DNA of 64,000 nt from JADLGH01 sp964586675 (GCA_964586675.1 CAZPHQ010000005.1:46506-110505); one strand, 5' to 3'; positions 25,358-34,405 are shown, numbered from the stretch's first letter. Translations and numbers: made by a program. Notes: generated from the letters alone by a model not told the origin.

Positions 25358-25750
25358 ATGCAGAGGTTAAACATAATCCCCGCGCCGGCCAGAGTCATAA
25401 AGGCGGCGCTTGTTACCCTGGCGGTTTTGCTTGCCCTCTCGTCCATTTCATCCGGACAGACAGAGGCCGAGAAGGGAAAAAAGATTTTTCAGGAAAAATC
25501 GTGCGCCGCGTGCCACACGATAGGAGGCGGCAAGCTCGCAGGCCCCGATCTTGCAGGCGTAACCGAAAGGCGTGAGGAGGAGTGGCTTAAAAAGTGGCTC
25601 AAGTCCCCCGAGACGATGCTTATGTCCGACCCGATCGCGAAGGAGATGCTGGGCGTCTACATGATCCCGATGCCCAACCAGGGGCTGACCGACGAAGAGA
25701 TAGACTCCCTTATCGAGTTCTTCGAATCCGAGGACGCGGCCAAGAAATGA
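25358..25750 (+). CDS. Small periplasmic cytochrome c of the nos cluster
   Basis: A 130-residue secreted monoheme cytochrome c. A signal peptide (1-33, ending SSISSGQ) is followed by the heme site CAACH and candidate distal Met residues (MLGVYMIPMP). The sequence around the heme (CHTIGGGKLAGPDL) resembles that of the multidomain cytochrome at 18698 (CHTIGRGRFVGPDL), so they are relatives. AAGGAGG at 25344-25350 precedes ATG 25358. Its place directly before nosZ suggests it is the electron donor to nitrous oxide reductase, as in other clade II clusters. Confidence 0.88.
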   Translation: MQRLNIIPAPARVIKAALVTLAVLLALSSISSGQTEAEKGKKIFQEKSCAACHTIGGGKLAGPDLAGVTERREEEWLKKWLKSPETMLMSDPIAKEMLGVYMIPMPNQGLTDEEIDSLIEFFESEDAAKK

Positions 25751-25787
25751 CGAAACGGATAAGTTCCAAATACGAGGAGGTGTCGTT

Positions 25788-27842
25788 ATGAGTGGATATT
25801 TAGGATGTAAAGGATATTTAAAATACCTGGGATTTATACCGGTGCTCTTCCTCGCGCTCGCCGTCTTCATGACGGGCTGCAGGGGCCAGGGAGACGAGCC
25901 CGGAAAGGGGCAGCAGCCTTCGCTCGCCGCGGGGACTCCCGACAGCATCAGGCAGATAGCCGAGGCCAGGGGGCTTTCGCAGAAGGACGTCGAGGCCGCG
26001 CTCAAAACATACATACCGTCTGGCAGGTTCGACGAGTACGTTCTCTTCGCCTCGGGCGGCCACTCGGGGCAGGTCTTCGTGATAGGCGTGCCGTCGATGA
26101 GGCTCCTTAAGACGATAGCAGTCTTCACGCCCGAGCCGTGGCAGGGATGGGCGACGGGCTCGGCCGAAACGCACGAGATACTGACAGGCGGCGATATGCC
26201 CATAGGTGAGAACCGCACGCTCAACTGGGCAGACGTTCACCACCCGGCCCTCAGCGAAACCGACGGCGATTACGACGGACAGTTTTTATTCGTGAACGAC
26301 AAGGCCAACGCCAGGGTCGCTGTCATCGACCTCAGGGACTTCGAAACGAAGCAGATAGTCAAGAACCCTAACACCATCTCCGACCACGGCGCGAGCTTCG
26401 TCACGCCGAACACCGAGTACGTGATCGAAACGACGCAGTACGCGACGCCGCTCCCGTTCCACGAATATGCCCCGCTCGAGGAGTACAAGGAAAAGTACAG
26501 GGGCCTCGCAACGTTCTACAAGTTCGACCGCGAGAAGGGCCGCATAGACGAATCGAAGTCGTTCTCCATAGAGCTCCCGCCCTACTGGCAGGACCTCTGC
26601 GACTCCGGCAAGAAGGTCAGCGACGGATGGGTCTTCTGTAACTCCATCAACGTCGAAATGGCGACGGGCGGAATAAACCACGGCGCGCCTCCGTTCGAGG
26701 CCGGCGTATCGCAGAAAGAGGCCGACTATCTCCACGTGTTCAACTGGAAGAAGGCCGAGGAAGTCTACAAGGCGGGCAAAGTGAACGATCTTAACGGCAT
26801 GAGCGTCATTCCGCTCGATACTGCTATAGCCGAGGGCATCCTCTACTTCATGACGGTGCCCAAGAGCCCGCACGGCGTCGACGTCACACCCGACGGCAAC
26901 TTCATCATAGCCTCCGGGAAGCTCGACACGCACGCGACGGTCTACTCGTTCAACAAGATAATGGACGCTATCAAGAACAACAACGTCGAAGGCAAGGACG
27001 AGTACGGCGTGCCTATACTCACCTTCGCCGACGTGGTCGAAGCCCAGGTCGAGATCGGCCTCGGACCGCTCCACACGCAGTTCGACGCCGACGGCAACGC
27101 CTATACGAGCGTCTTCGTCGAGAGCACGCTCGCGAAATGGAGGCTCGGGCCACCGATCTATAACGGCCCGGACCCGTGGACGCTCGTCGAGAAGATACCC
27201 GTCCAGTACAACATCGGCCACGTCGTCTGCGCCGAGGGCGATACCGTAGCCCCCGACGGCAAGTACTGCGTCGCGCTCAACAAGTGGTCGATAGACAGGT
27301 TTCTGCCGGTGGGTCCGCTTCACCCGCAGAACTTCCAGCTCATCGACATATCCGGGGAGAACATGCAGCTCCTCTACGACATGCCTATAGGGGTCGGCGA
27401 GCCGCACTACGTCCAGATGGTGAAGGCCGACAAGTTAAAGGCGTGGCTCGTATATCCCGAGGTCGGGTTTAACCCGATGACGATGAGCGTCGACCCCGAG
27501 GCCGCGTCCGTCGGAAATGAAAAGATAGTCCGCGACGGCAACACGGTGAAAATATGGATGTCGGCGATAAGAAGCCATTTCAACCCCGAGCACATAACCG
27601 TGAACCAGGGCGACAAGGTGACAATGTACGTCACGAACGTCGAGCGCGCCAGGGACGCGACACACGGGTTCGCGATAGAGGGCTACAACATAAACCTCAG
27701 CCTCGAGCCCGGCGAAGCCAGCAAGGTGGAATTCATCGCGGACAAGCCCGGAGTGTTCCCGTTCTACTGCACCGAATTCTGCTCCGCGCTTCACCTTGAA
27801 ATGATGGGTTATCTCCTCGTAAAACCTTCGCCCGGGTCGTAA
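25788..27842 (+). CDS. nosZ: Nitrous oxide reductase, clade II type
   Basis: A 684-residue copper enzyme reducing N2O to N2. The N-terminus is a Sec-type, lipoprotein-like signal (hydrophobic run ending VFMTGC, Cys at about residue 28) and has no twin arginine, as in clade II. Copper-site residues are visible: NWADVHHPALSETDG and HGAS for CuZ, and the C-terminal CuA motif FYCTEFCSALHLEMMGY with THGFAIEGYN upstream. The seven-bladed propeller covers about 70-560, the cupredoxin domain the last 100 residues. GAGGAGG at about 25773 precedes the ATG. The gene heads a complete maturation operon and ends before a strong terminator-like hairpin. Confidence 0.97.
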   Translation: MSGYLGCKGYLKYLGFIPVLFLALAVFMTGCRGQGDEPGKGQQPSLAAGTPDSIRQIAEARGLSQKDVEAALKTYIPSGRFDEYVLFASGGHSGQVFVIGVPSMRLLKTIAVFTPEPWQGWATGSAETHEILTGGDMPIGENRTLNWADVHHPALSETDGDYDGQFLFVNDKANARVAVIDLRDFETKQIVKNPNTISDHGASFVTPNTEYVIETTQYATPLPFHEYAPLEEYKEKYRGLATFYKFDREKGRIDESKSFSIELPPYWQDLCDSGKKVSDGWVFCNSINVEMATGGINHGAPPFEAGVSQKEADYLHVFNWKKAEEVYKAGKVNDLNGMSVIPLDTAIAEGILYFMTVPKSPHGVDVTPDGNFIIASGKLDTHATVYSFNKIMDAIKNNNVEGKDEYGVPILTFADVVEAQVEIGLGPLHTQFDADGNAYTSVFVESTLAKWRLGPPIYNGPDPWTLVEKIPVQYNIGHVVCAEGDTVAPDGKYCVALNKWSIDRFLPVGPLHPQNFQLIDISGENMQLLYDMPIGVGEPHYVQMVKADKLKAWLVYPEVGFNPMTMSVDPEAASVGNEKIVRDGNTVKIWMSAIRSHFNPEHITVNQGDKVTMYVTNVERARDATHGFAIEGYNINLSLEPGEASKVEFIADKPGVFPFYCTEFCSALHLEMMGYLLVKPSPGS

Positions 27843-27858
27843 AAAGGGATTAGGTAAA

Positions 27859-27915
27859 GGGCGCCCCCTCCCGGATTTCAACCAACGGGCGGTTAAGGGA
27901 GGGGCGCCTTTCTTG
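27859..27915 (+). terminator. Hairpin with T-rich tail after nosZ
   Basis: GGCGCCCCCTCCC (27860-27872) pairs with GGGAGGGGCGCC (27897-27908) with one bulged C, followed by TTTCTTGTT. It probably attenuates read-through, leaving nosZ more abundant than the accessory genes. Confidence 0.7.
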
Positions 27916-27950
27916 TTATAAAAAGTAAATCCCGTAAGGAGGCGAAAGAA

Positions 27951-28361
27951 ATGAGTCTCACAAAAATGCGAATCACGGAAACGGCGGTCCTTCATTCGGT
28001 ATTCATTCTGGCGGCGCTCTTATTCATAACGGCCCCCGGCGCGTCCGCCGACGAGGCGGCAGTCTGGAAGGGATACGCCGAGTCGCTCCGGATGGAAGCG
28101 TCAGGCAACAGGGAAATCGTTACTGGCGTAACGGCGAGTCTCGCGGACAGCGGCGGCAAGGGGAGCGAATTCGCGAAAACGCTCGCCATCGAAGCCTCGA
28201 TCTTTCTCGACAGGGGCGACGCCATGATCGTCTCTGGCGACAAGGCCGCCGGGGAAGGCGATTACCAGAAGGCATACCGCCGCTACCACACGGCGAATCT
28301 TTACTACAAAAAGGCTGCAGCGGCCGGGCTCAACGCGAAGAGCGTTCTCGGGAGCCTCTGA
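27951..28361 (+). CDS. Secreted helical protein of the nos cluster, unknown function
   Basis: A 136-residue protein with a signal peptide (about 1-33, ending TAPGASADE) and an all-helical, Ala-, Lys- and Glu-rich mature part containing a TPR-like hairpin (GEGDYQKAYRRYHTANLYYKKAA). I do not recognise a named family. AAGGAGG at 27935-27941 gives a strong ribosome site 9 nt before ATG. It sits between nosZ and the nos membrane genes, so a periplasmic assembly or electron-transfer accessory role is possible, but unsupported. Confidence 0.65.
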   Translation: MSLTKMRITETAVLHSVFILAALLFITAPGASADEAAVWKGYAESLRMEASGNREIVTGVTASLADSGGKGSEFAKTLAIEASIFLDRGDAMIVSGDKAAGEGDYQKAYRRYHTANLYYKKAAAAGLNAKSVLGSL

Positions 28362-28430
28362 CAGCCGGGCGGGGAGGGGTCGGCGCGGACGGCGATTCCG
28401 CGAACAAGTTATCAAGCCGGAGGCTATGAA

Positions 28431-29084
28431 ATGAAAGAAAATGAACTAATACTCGGACCGCGAATCCCGGACGAGCTATGGCAAAAGGAAAAGAAAAGAT
28501 TCCTCGTCCCTTCGCTCGTGCTCGTGGGCGCGGCCGTTCTCCTCTTCGCGTCGATATTCTTCCCCTACTGGAAGATAAGGCTCTACGCGCCGCAGTACCC
28601 GGGAGGCCTCGAAGCCGTCATGTTCGTCAACAGGCTCACCGGCGACATACAGGAAATAGACGGGCTCAACCACTACATCGGCATGAAGCCCATGGGCGAC
28701 GCGGCAGTGCTGGAGCGCACCCTCAGCGTCTTCATCGTCATCGGGATAGCGCTCCTTCTCGTCGCGGCCGTATACGTTCACAGCCCGTTCGCGCTATTTC
28801 TCTGCATCCCGGCCGTGCTTTATCCGGCGTTCTTCCTGGGCGACCTCTACTTCTGGATGCGGAATTTCGGAATGAATCTCGACAAGAGGGCTCCTCTCTC
28901 CGGCGCTATAAAGCCCTTCGTCCCCCCGCTTATCGGCGAGGGGACTATCGGACAGTTCCTGACCATAGCCTCCTGGGAGTCGGGGCTTTTCATGTCGATG
29001 GCGTCGTCGGTCCTCATGCTGGTGGGTCTTTACCTCCACCGGCGGGCCTACAAGCCGCTCCTCATAAAATCCGCGGACGGATAA
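28431..29084 (+). CDS. Four-helix membrane protein of the nos cluster (NosB-like position)
   Basis: A 217-residue membrane protein with about five hydrophobic segments (28-48, 98-118, 122-142, 175-200) and an extracytoplasmic loop containing NRLTGDIQEIDGLNHYIGMKPM. Clade II nos clusters commonly carry a multi-pass protein between nosZ and nosD, sometimes called NosB, and this occupies that place. The conserved HYIGMKPM loop with one His and two Met could touch copper, but that is speculation. nosD follows after 15 nt. Confidence 0.65.
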   Translation: MKENELILGPRIPDELWQKEKKRFLVPSLVLVGAAVLLFASIFFPYWKIRLYAPQYPGGLEAVMFVNRLTGDIQEIDGLNHYIGMKPMGDAAVLERTLSVFIVIGIALLLVAAVYVHSPFALFLCIPAVLYPAFFLGDLYFWMRNFGMNLDKRAPLSGAIKPFVPPLIGEGTIGQFLTIASWESGLFMSMASSVLMLVGLYLHRRAYKPLLIKSADG

Positions 29085-29099
29085 AAAGGTAACAAACAA

Positions 29100-30533
29100 A
29101 TGGTAACGCCCGTGACCATACACTCCCTTATTTTTCTCTGCCTCTTGGCTCTCCTCCAGCCTGCGGCCGGCTACGCGGAAGCGGCCCCGGGAAAGACATA
29201 CCGGGTCTCTCCCGGCGGCCCGCTCCGGACAATCTCCGAGGCCGTGAAAGCGGCCTCCGCGGGGGATACCGTGATCGTCGGAAAAGGGGTCTATAACGAG
29301 AAGGTTGTCGTTGACAAGCCCCTGACCCTTCTCGGCGAGAACGGCCCCGAGATAAACGGCGGCGGCTCGGGGACGGTCGTCACAATAAAAGCGCCCGGAA
29401 CTGTCATAAAGGGCTTCACCGTAACCGGCTCCGGCACGCTCCTCTCGGCCGAGGACGCAGGCATACTCATCGACACCGCCGAGGGCGTCACGGTCGAGGG
29501 CAACACCCTCCGGGACGTCCTCTTCGGCATATACGTCAAAGGCTCGCCTCATGCCCTCGTCACCGGGAACGACGTCAGAGGGAAGGATATCCCGATGCCG
29601 AGAAGGGGCGATGGCATACGGCTCTGGTACAGCTCCGGCACGAAGATCATAAACAACCGCGTGTCGGGAGTCAGGGACGTCGTCATATGGTGGTCGAGCA
29701 ATACCCTCCTCAAAGGCAACATAGTCGAGGACGCGCGCTACGGACTTCACTACATGTCGAGCAACCACAACAAATTCGAGGACAACATCTTCAGGAACAA
29801 CTTCGTCGGCGGGTTTTTAATGTACAGCGTAGGCATAGAGTTTTACCGCAACAAATTCACCGGCAACCGCGGCACCGGGACGGGATACGGCGTCGGCTTC
29901 AAGGACCTCGACTACGTAGTCGCGAAGGATAATCTCATCGCCGACAACCGCGTCGGAATATTCCTCGACAACTCGCCCTACCTCATAGAATCCTGGAACG
30001 AGATAGACGGCAACGTCATAGCCTTGAACGACATCGGCGTCTCGATGATGCCGTCCATCAGGCGAAACGCATTCGTCGGCAACAGCTTCACGGGGAACGA
30101 GGAGCAGGTCGAGGTCAGGGGCGGCGGTCAGCTTTCGGGCAACGCCTGGGGGCGCGACGGGCGCGGGAACTACTGGAGCGACTACATCGGCTACGACGAG
30201 GACGGCGACGGCATAGGGGAAATCCCCTACAGGTCCGAGAGCCTCTTTGAAAGCCTCGTCGATAAAAATCCGTCCCTACGGATATTCATGTTCAGCCCGG
30301 CGGCGAAGGCGCTCGAGCTCGCCTCGAAGGCCTTCCCCGTGATAAAGCCCGAGCCCAAGCTGACAGACGAGTACCCGCTCGTGCGCCCGCCTCACGTTAA
30401 CATCGAGTCCGACAGGAGCGGTGGGGCCGCGCGCGGCTTCCTGGTGATCTCGGCGTCGATGGCCCTCCTGCCGCTTGTGTTCTTCGGCTACGCCGCGCTC
30501 GGCGGGCGCTCTTCACGCGGAGGCCCGAGATGA
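29100..30533 (+). CDS. nosD: Nitrous oxide reductase maturation protein NosD
   Basis: A 477-residue periplasmic protein. A signal peptide (1-28) is followed by a right-handed parallel beta-helix (CASH/NosD repeats, about 40-360) rich in Asn ladders (e.g. NTLLKGNIV, SSNHNKFEDNIF, NDIGVSMMP) and a C-terminal membrane segment (about 445-465). NosD works with NosF and NosY to deliver or process sulfur for the CuZ cluster. The ATG of nosF overlaps its stop (ATGA). Confidence 0.95.
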   Translation: MVTPVTIHSLIFLCLLALLQPAAGYAEAAPGKTYRVSPGGPLRTISEAVKAASAGDTVIVGKGVYNEKVVVDKPLTLLGENGPEINGGGSGTVVTIKAPGTVIKGFTVTGSGTLLSAEDAGILIDTAEGVTVEGNTLRDVLFGIYVKGSPHALVTGNDVRGKDIPMPRRGDGIRLWYSSGTKIINNRVSGVRDVVIWWSSNTLLKGNIVEDARYGLHYMSSNHNKFEDNIFRNNFVGGFLMYSVGIEFYRNKFTGNRGTGTGYGVGFKDLDYVVAKDNLIADNRVGIFLDNSPYLIESWNEIDGNVIALNDIGVSMMPSIRRNAFVGNSFTGNEEQVEVRGGGQLSGNAWGRDGRGNYWSDYIGYDEDGDGIGEIPYRSESLFESLVDKNPSLRIFMFSPAAKALELASKAFPVIKPEPKLTDEYPLVRPPHVNIESDRSGGAARGFLVISASMALLPLVFFGYAALGGRSSRGGPR

Positions 30534-31453
30534 TAGATATAAAGAACGTTACGAAAAAGTTCGGTAAACTGAGAGCAGTCGATTCCGTCAGCCTCGCGGC
30601 GGGGGAGGGCGAGGCCCTGGCCCTTCTCGGGACAAACGGCGCAGGCAAAAGCACACTTATAAAATGCATACTCGGCCTTCTAGATTTCGCGGGCGAGATA
30701 ACGATAAATCGCATAAGCGTCAAGGCAGACCCACGCGCCGCAAAATCGCTGATAGGCTACCTCCCGCAGGAGCCCGTTTTTTACGACATGCGCGCCTCCG
30801 ACATCATGCGCTTCTTCGGGCGCATACGCCGCGCGGGCCCCGATGAGTGCGCGGCGGCGCTGGAGAAGGCCGGCCTCACGGAGCATTCGCACAAATACGC
30901 CTCCGAGCTCTCGGGCGGCATGAGGCAGAGACTTTCGTTCGCGGTAGCCCTCCTCTCGAGTCCAAAATTCCTCATACTCGACGAGCCCACGTCGAACCTC
31001 GACGCGGGCGGCAGGGCGGAATTCCTCTGCCGCATAAAGGAATACAAGGAGGCCGGGAACACCGTCATATTCTCGTCCCACAGGCTCGACGAAGTTGATT
31101 ACCTGGCAGACAGGGCGGTCGTCATGAGGAACGGCAGCATAGTGTTCGACGGCGAGCCCGGAAACCTCGGGCGCGCTTCAGGACTCGGAACCAGGATAGT
31201 GCTCCGCATCGCACGCGAAGACGTCTCCCGCGCCGAAGAAGCGCTGGCCCGTGCGGGCATCATTGCCCATTCCCGGAACGGCGGCGGCCTCGTCGTCGAG
31301 GCCCCCGTCGGCGACGCCGTCCGCCCGATCATCGAGCTTACAGCGCGGGACATACCCGTCCTCGGTTTTACAGTCGAAGGGCCTACCATGGAAAGCATAC
31401 TGGAAGGAGCGGGGGAAAGCATACTCGAAGGAGCGGGACGCGATGGAAGCTAG
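30530..31453 (+). CDS. nosF: ABC transporter ATPase NosF
   Basis: A 307-residue cytoplasmic ATPase of the NosDFY complex. Walker A is LGTNGAGKST (about 33-42), the signature LSGGMRQRLSF (about 127-137), and Walker B LILDEPTSNLD. After residue 215 there is a C-terminal domain usual for NosF-like ATPases. The last residues contain a direct duplication, ESILEGAG twice, encoded by two 24-bp copies (31391-31414, 31415-31438). nosY starts inside the gene. Confidence 0.93.
   Translation: MIDIKNVTKKFGKLRAVDSVSLAAGEGEALALLGTNGAGKSTLIKCILGLLDFAGEITINRISVKADPRAAKSLIGYLPQEPVFYDMRASDIMRFFGRIRRAGPDECAAALEKAGLTEHSHKYASELSGGMRQRLSFAVALLSSPKFLILDEPTSNLDAGGRAEFLCRIKEYKEAGNTVIFSSHRLDEVDYLADRAVVMRNGSIVFDGEPGNLGRASGLGTRIVLRIAREDVSRAEEALARAGIIAHSRNGGGLVVEAPVGDAVRPIIELTARDIPVLGFTVEGPTMESILEGAGESILEGAGRDGS
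31391..31438 (+). repeat. Two 24-bp tandem copies at the nosF 3' end
   Basis: Units 31391-31414 and 31415-31438 differ at only two bases. They duplicate eight residues of NosF and also the AAGGAG ribosome site used by nosY (second copy at 31428-31433, 9 nt before its ATG). Confidence 0.85.
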
Positions 31454-32282
31454 AAACGTTCTCATGCTCGCGGGCAAGGAGGCCATGGAGTCCGTAAAGA
31501 ACAGGTGGTTCGTTCTCTACACCGTTTCCTTCTCCGCCCTCGCTGTTCTCATTCTCTCGATAGCCCCCGAAAAGGGCGCCATATCGGGCGGCGCGGGCTA
31601 CGGCCGTACGGCTGCCAGCCTCGTCAACCTCGTCCTCCTTTTCGTCCCGCTCATATCGCTTATCACGGGCGCAGCTGGAATAGCGGGCGAAAGGGAGAAC
31701 GGAACCCTGCAATATTTGCTTTCTCACCCCGTGACGAAGGCCGAGGTCTTCGCCGGAAAATTCATAGGCATCTTCATCCCCATATGCCTCTCCATATCCC
31801 TCGGGTTTGGGCTCGCGGGCGTGGGAGTCGCTCTCAGGGGAGGGAGCGGCGACGGCGCGGGCTTTTTATTGACGGCGCTATTCTCGGCGCTCCTCGCGGC
31901 GTCTCTTCTCAGCGTTGGGCTTCTCGTGTCTGTCTATTCCCGAAAGGCGGCGCGTGCGACGGGAATAGCCGTCTTCCTCTGGCTCCTCTTCATTATCCTG
32001 GGCGACCTCGGAATCATGGGCACGGCAGCGGCTATGGAGCTCGGAATAAGGCAGGTATTCGTCCTCGCGCTTTTAAATCCCGCCGAGGTGTTCAAGATCG
32101 CCTCCGTCCTCGTCCTGAGCCCGAGGTACGAAATACTGGGCCCCGTCGGAGTCTACGCAGTCAGGACATTCGGGCGTGAAGGCATCGTTCTGCTCCTTAT
32201 ATCGATAATGGCTCTCTGGACGCTGGCGCCGTTCGCACTGGCGCTCGCATCGTTCAGCAAATTCAGGAGGGAAGAATCATGA
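31443..32282 (+). CDS. nosY: ABC-2 type permease NosY
   Basis: A 279-residue inner-membrane permease with about six transmembrane segments. The N-terminus MEARNVLMLAGKEAMESVKNRW is cytoplasmic, then the ABC-2 fold with the GERENGTLQYLLSHPVTKAE coupling-helix motif (about 80-100). I chose ATG 31443, which overlaps the nosF end by 11 nt and has AAGGAG at good distance; the longer frame starting at 31251 lies inside nosF. It ends in an ATGA overlap with nosL. Confidence 0.93.
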   Translation: MEARNVLMLAGKEAMESVKNRWFVLYTVSFSALAVLILSIAPEKGAISGGAGYGRTAASLVNLVLLFVPLISLITGAAGIAGERENGTLQYLLSHPVTKAEVFAGKFIGIFIPICLSISLGFGLAGVGVALRGGSGDGAGFLLTALFSALLAASLLSVGLLVSVYSRKAARATGIAVFLWLLFIILGDLGIMGTAAAMELGIRQVFVLALLNPAEVFKIASVLVLSPRYEILGPVGVYAVRTFGREGIVLLLISIMALWTLAPFALALASFSKFRREES

Positions 32283-32713
32283 GATACGCTCTCTTTTTAT
32301 TCATGGCATTGTCGATGCTCGCCTGCGGCGACGGCAAGCCCCCGGCCGGCCCCGCCGAAGTCCACTACGGCGAGGACGTTTGCGACAGGTGCAAAATGAT
32401 AATCAGCGACCAGCGGTTCGCCGCGCAGTACGCGACGAATACCGGCCGGGTAAAGAAATTCGACGACTTCGGCTGCATGGCCTCCGAGCTCGGCAGCGAC
32501 GGCGGTAAGGACGAAGTGGGCGGCATATATGTCACCGACTTCGCGACGAGCGCCTGGCTCGACGCACGGAAGGCTCATTACCTTAAAAGCCCCGATATCG
32601 CCTCGCCGATGGGCTACGGCATCGCCGCCTTCGGTACGGAGGCCGCGCTCAAGGCGGATCCTCACAACGGCCCGGGTGCTGAAAGTGGCGGATTCGACGA
32701 CATCATGGAATAA
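32279..32713 (+). CDS. nosL: Copper chaperone lipoprotein NosL
   Basis: A 144-residue outer- or inner-membrane lipoprotein. The signal peptide ends MLACGDG with Cys at about residue 16. The mature part has DVCDRCKMIISDQRFAAQ, the NosL Cu(I)-binding Cys/Met motif, followed by KKFDDFGCMASEL. NosL delivers copper to apo-NosZ. Start overlaps the nosY stop. A TetR gene follows after 16 nt in the same direction. Confidence 0.94.
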   Translation: MRYALFLFMALSMLACGDGKPPAGPAEVHYGEDVCDRCKMIISDQRFAAQYATNTGRVKKFDDFGCMASELGSDGGKDEVGGIYVTDFATSAWLDARKAHYLKSPDIASPMGYGIAAFGTEAALKADPHNGPGAESGGFDDIME

Positions 32714-32729
32714 TATCGTGGACGGCTCC

Positions 32730-33311
32730 ATGAACAAGAAGACAACCGAACCCGGCGAGCGGATTCAAAGCGCCGCTCTCTCGCTTTTTATAAAAAACGG
32801 TATCGCCGGGACTACCACGAAAGAAATAGCCAAAGAGGCCGGCGTTTCGGAAGGCTCCATCTACAACCATTTCGAGAGCAAGAGCGACCTCGCCTTGAAG
32901 CTCTTCATAAGCTCCATGGAAATGTTCAGGGAAGTGCTTCACGAAAGATCCCTCGAAGGGCAAACCCCCGGCGAGAAGCTCGCGGCTGTCATCAAGGAGT
33001 TTTTCGACTTCGCCCGGAAGGAGCCCGAGGTCTACTCCTACATCATGATAGGGCACTATACCGAGCTCGGAAAAATTCCCGGAACGCTGAAAAGGCCGAT
33101 GGATGTGTTTTCCTCGATCATAAAAAGCGGCATGGAGTCGGGCGAGTTCGAAGACATGCCCGACAAGCTCGGAGCCGCATACGTAATCGGCATGCTCACG
33201 AGGGCGATACTCTTTCACAAGAGCGGCATACTCAAGCTCCCCTACAATCAAATCGTAAGTGAAACCGTAAAATCCTCCCTGAAGGTTCTCGGCGCCTGCG
33301 TAAAGAAATAA
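32730..33311 (+). CDS. TetR/AcrR family regulator of the nos cluster
   Basis: A 193-residue repressor-type protein. The N-terminal helix-turn-helix (IAGTTTKEIAKEAGVSEGSIYNHFESKSDLA, residues about 23-53; quoted in part as TTTKEIAKEAGVSEGSIY) is typical; the C-terminal ligand domain has no identifiable specificity. The start could be ATG 32730 or GTG 32718; neither has a strong ribosome site. As the last gene of the nos operon it may control it, perhaps through the inverted repeat at 25225-25241. Confidence 0.88.
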   Translation: MNKKTTEPGERIQSAALSLFIKNGIAGTTTKEIAKEAGVSEGSIYNHFESKSDLALKLFISSMEMFREVLHERSLEGQTPGEKLAAVIKEFFDFARKEPEVYSYIMIGHYTELGKIPGTLKRPMDVFSSIIKSGMESGEFEDMPDKLGAAYVIGMLTRAILFHKSGILKLPYNQIVSETVKSSLKVLGACVKK

Positions 33312-33406
33312 TCCCCGTGCCAGGGCCCCGTTACCTCCCGGCGCCCCGCCCTTATCCCGATGAAATATTCCCGCACCTTCATGAAGAAAGAGGCCCCGGC
33401 TCAGTG

Positions 33407-33412
33407 TATAAT
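33407..33412 (+). promoter_or_regulatory. TATAAT -10 element before the CBS gene
   Basis: A perfect TATAAT lies 33 nt before ATG 33446, in an AT-rich patch, without a recognisable -35; that would fit an activator-dependent promoter. Confidence 0.4.
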
Positions 33413-33445
33413 TTAATATATGTTTTAAGGCTTTGAGGTGAGAGT

Positions 33446-33841
33446 ATGCTGTTCGTAAAAGATCACATGACGCTCAAGCCCTTCACAGTCCCGCCGGGCG
33501 AGGACGTGAGGGTCGTTTTCAGCAGGATTACGGATCTATTCGTCCGGCAGGCCCCCGTTGTTGAAGGCGGCAGGGTTATAGGGATCGTAACTGACAGGGA
33601 CCTCCGCCTGGCGGTCGCGCAGACGATAGACGGCTCTGTGCTGAACGTCGCTTCCGTCATGACGCCCGACCCTGTAACCGTCACCCCGGATACGCCGCTC
33701 AAGGACGCCGCGCGCATAATAAGCAAAAACAAGTTCAACGCGCTTCCCGTCGTCGATCCGGACGGCGCGCTCCTCGGGCTTTTGACCACCACAGACATTC
33801 TCAACGGCCTCGTGAAGGCCCTAGACGACTCTCCCAGATGA
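33446..33841 (+). CDS. Two-CBS-domain protein (Hrp1-like)
   Basis: A 131-residue stand-alone CBS pair (LFVKDHMTLKPFTVPPGED ... GIVTDRDLRLAV; then SVMTPDPVTVTPDTPLKDAA ... GLLTTTDILNGL). Stand-alone CBS proteins of this size, such as mycobacterial Hrp1, are hypoxia-induced and bind nucleotides. It heads a run of stress-type genes and is followed by a universal stress protein after 43 nt. It is shorter than, but related to, the CBS protein at 22758. GAGGTGAG precedes ATG 33446. Confidence 0.88.
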   Translation: MLFVKDHMTLKPFTVPPGEDVRVVFSRITDLFVRQAPVVEGGRVIGIVTDRDLRLAVAQTIDGSVLNVASVMTPDPVTVTPDTPLKDAARIISKNKFNALPVVDPDGALLGLLTTTDILNGLVKALDDSPR

Positions 33842-33884
33842 CTCACTCGATTGCCGGGCACACGCGCCACCAAGGAGGATACGA

Positions 33885-34340
33885 ATGAAGATAGCGAAGA
33901 TCATGTTCCCCACGGATTTCTCGGAAGGAATGACGCATGCCAGAGAGCACGCTCTCTACATAGCCGAGGCCCTCGGCGCGAAGGTATCCATACTCCACGC
34001 GATAGAGCCCCTCGACTCGGACGGCATCGACGACGAAATAAGGGACTTCTACGAGGCGCTCGAGGCCAGGATGGCCGAGAAGATGGCTGACGAAAGGGAG
34101 CATTTCGAGGGCAGGGGCATAGAGATCGAAACGGACATCATAATAGGCGAGAGGTGGAGAGTCATAAATTCAGTCGCCGCCGAAAGGGCCATAGACCTCA
34201 TCGTGATAGGCTCCCACGGCATAACGACCACGACCGGCGAGATATCCGTCGGCACGACCAGCCACAAGGTCGTGTTCACCTCCCCGTGCCCGGTTTTGGT
34301 CGTAAGGCGCGACATGACTCACGACGCTCACGAGGAATAG
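33885..34340 (+). CDS. Universal stress protein, single domain
   Basis: A 151-residue UspA-family protein. The N-terminal KIMFPTDFSEGMTHARE and the C-terminal ATP-loop pattern IVIGSHGITTTTGEISVGTTSHKVVFTSPCPVLVV match the family; the loop G-x2-G-x9-G-S/T is present as GSHG...GTTSHKV, so nucleotide binding is plausible. AAGGAGG at 33872-33878 precedes ATG. It is paired with the CBS gene, an association common in hypoxia-type islands. Confidence 0.9.
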   Translation: MKIAKIMFPTDFSEGMTHAREHALYIAEALGAKVSILHAIEPLDSDGIDDEIRDFYEALEARMAEKMADEREHFEGRGIEIETDIIIGERWRVINSVAAERAIDLIVIGSHGITTTTGEISVGTTSHKVVFTSPCPVLVVRRDMTHDAHEE

Positions 34341-34405
34341 AGGCCATATTCCGTCCGGCGCGAAATCAGTATAGACTTTATAATCACGCAAGGAGGTATC
34401 TCCGA

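Noticed and set aside
26286..27407. Long minus-strand open frame opposite nosZ
   Set aside because: Antisense shadow; nosZ on the plus strand has complete copper-site motifs.
28794..29768. Minus-strand open frame across the nos membrane gene and nosD
   Set aside because: Shadow spanning two genuine coding regions; no motif.
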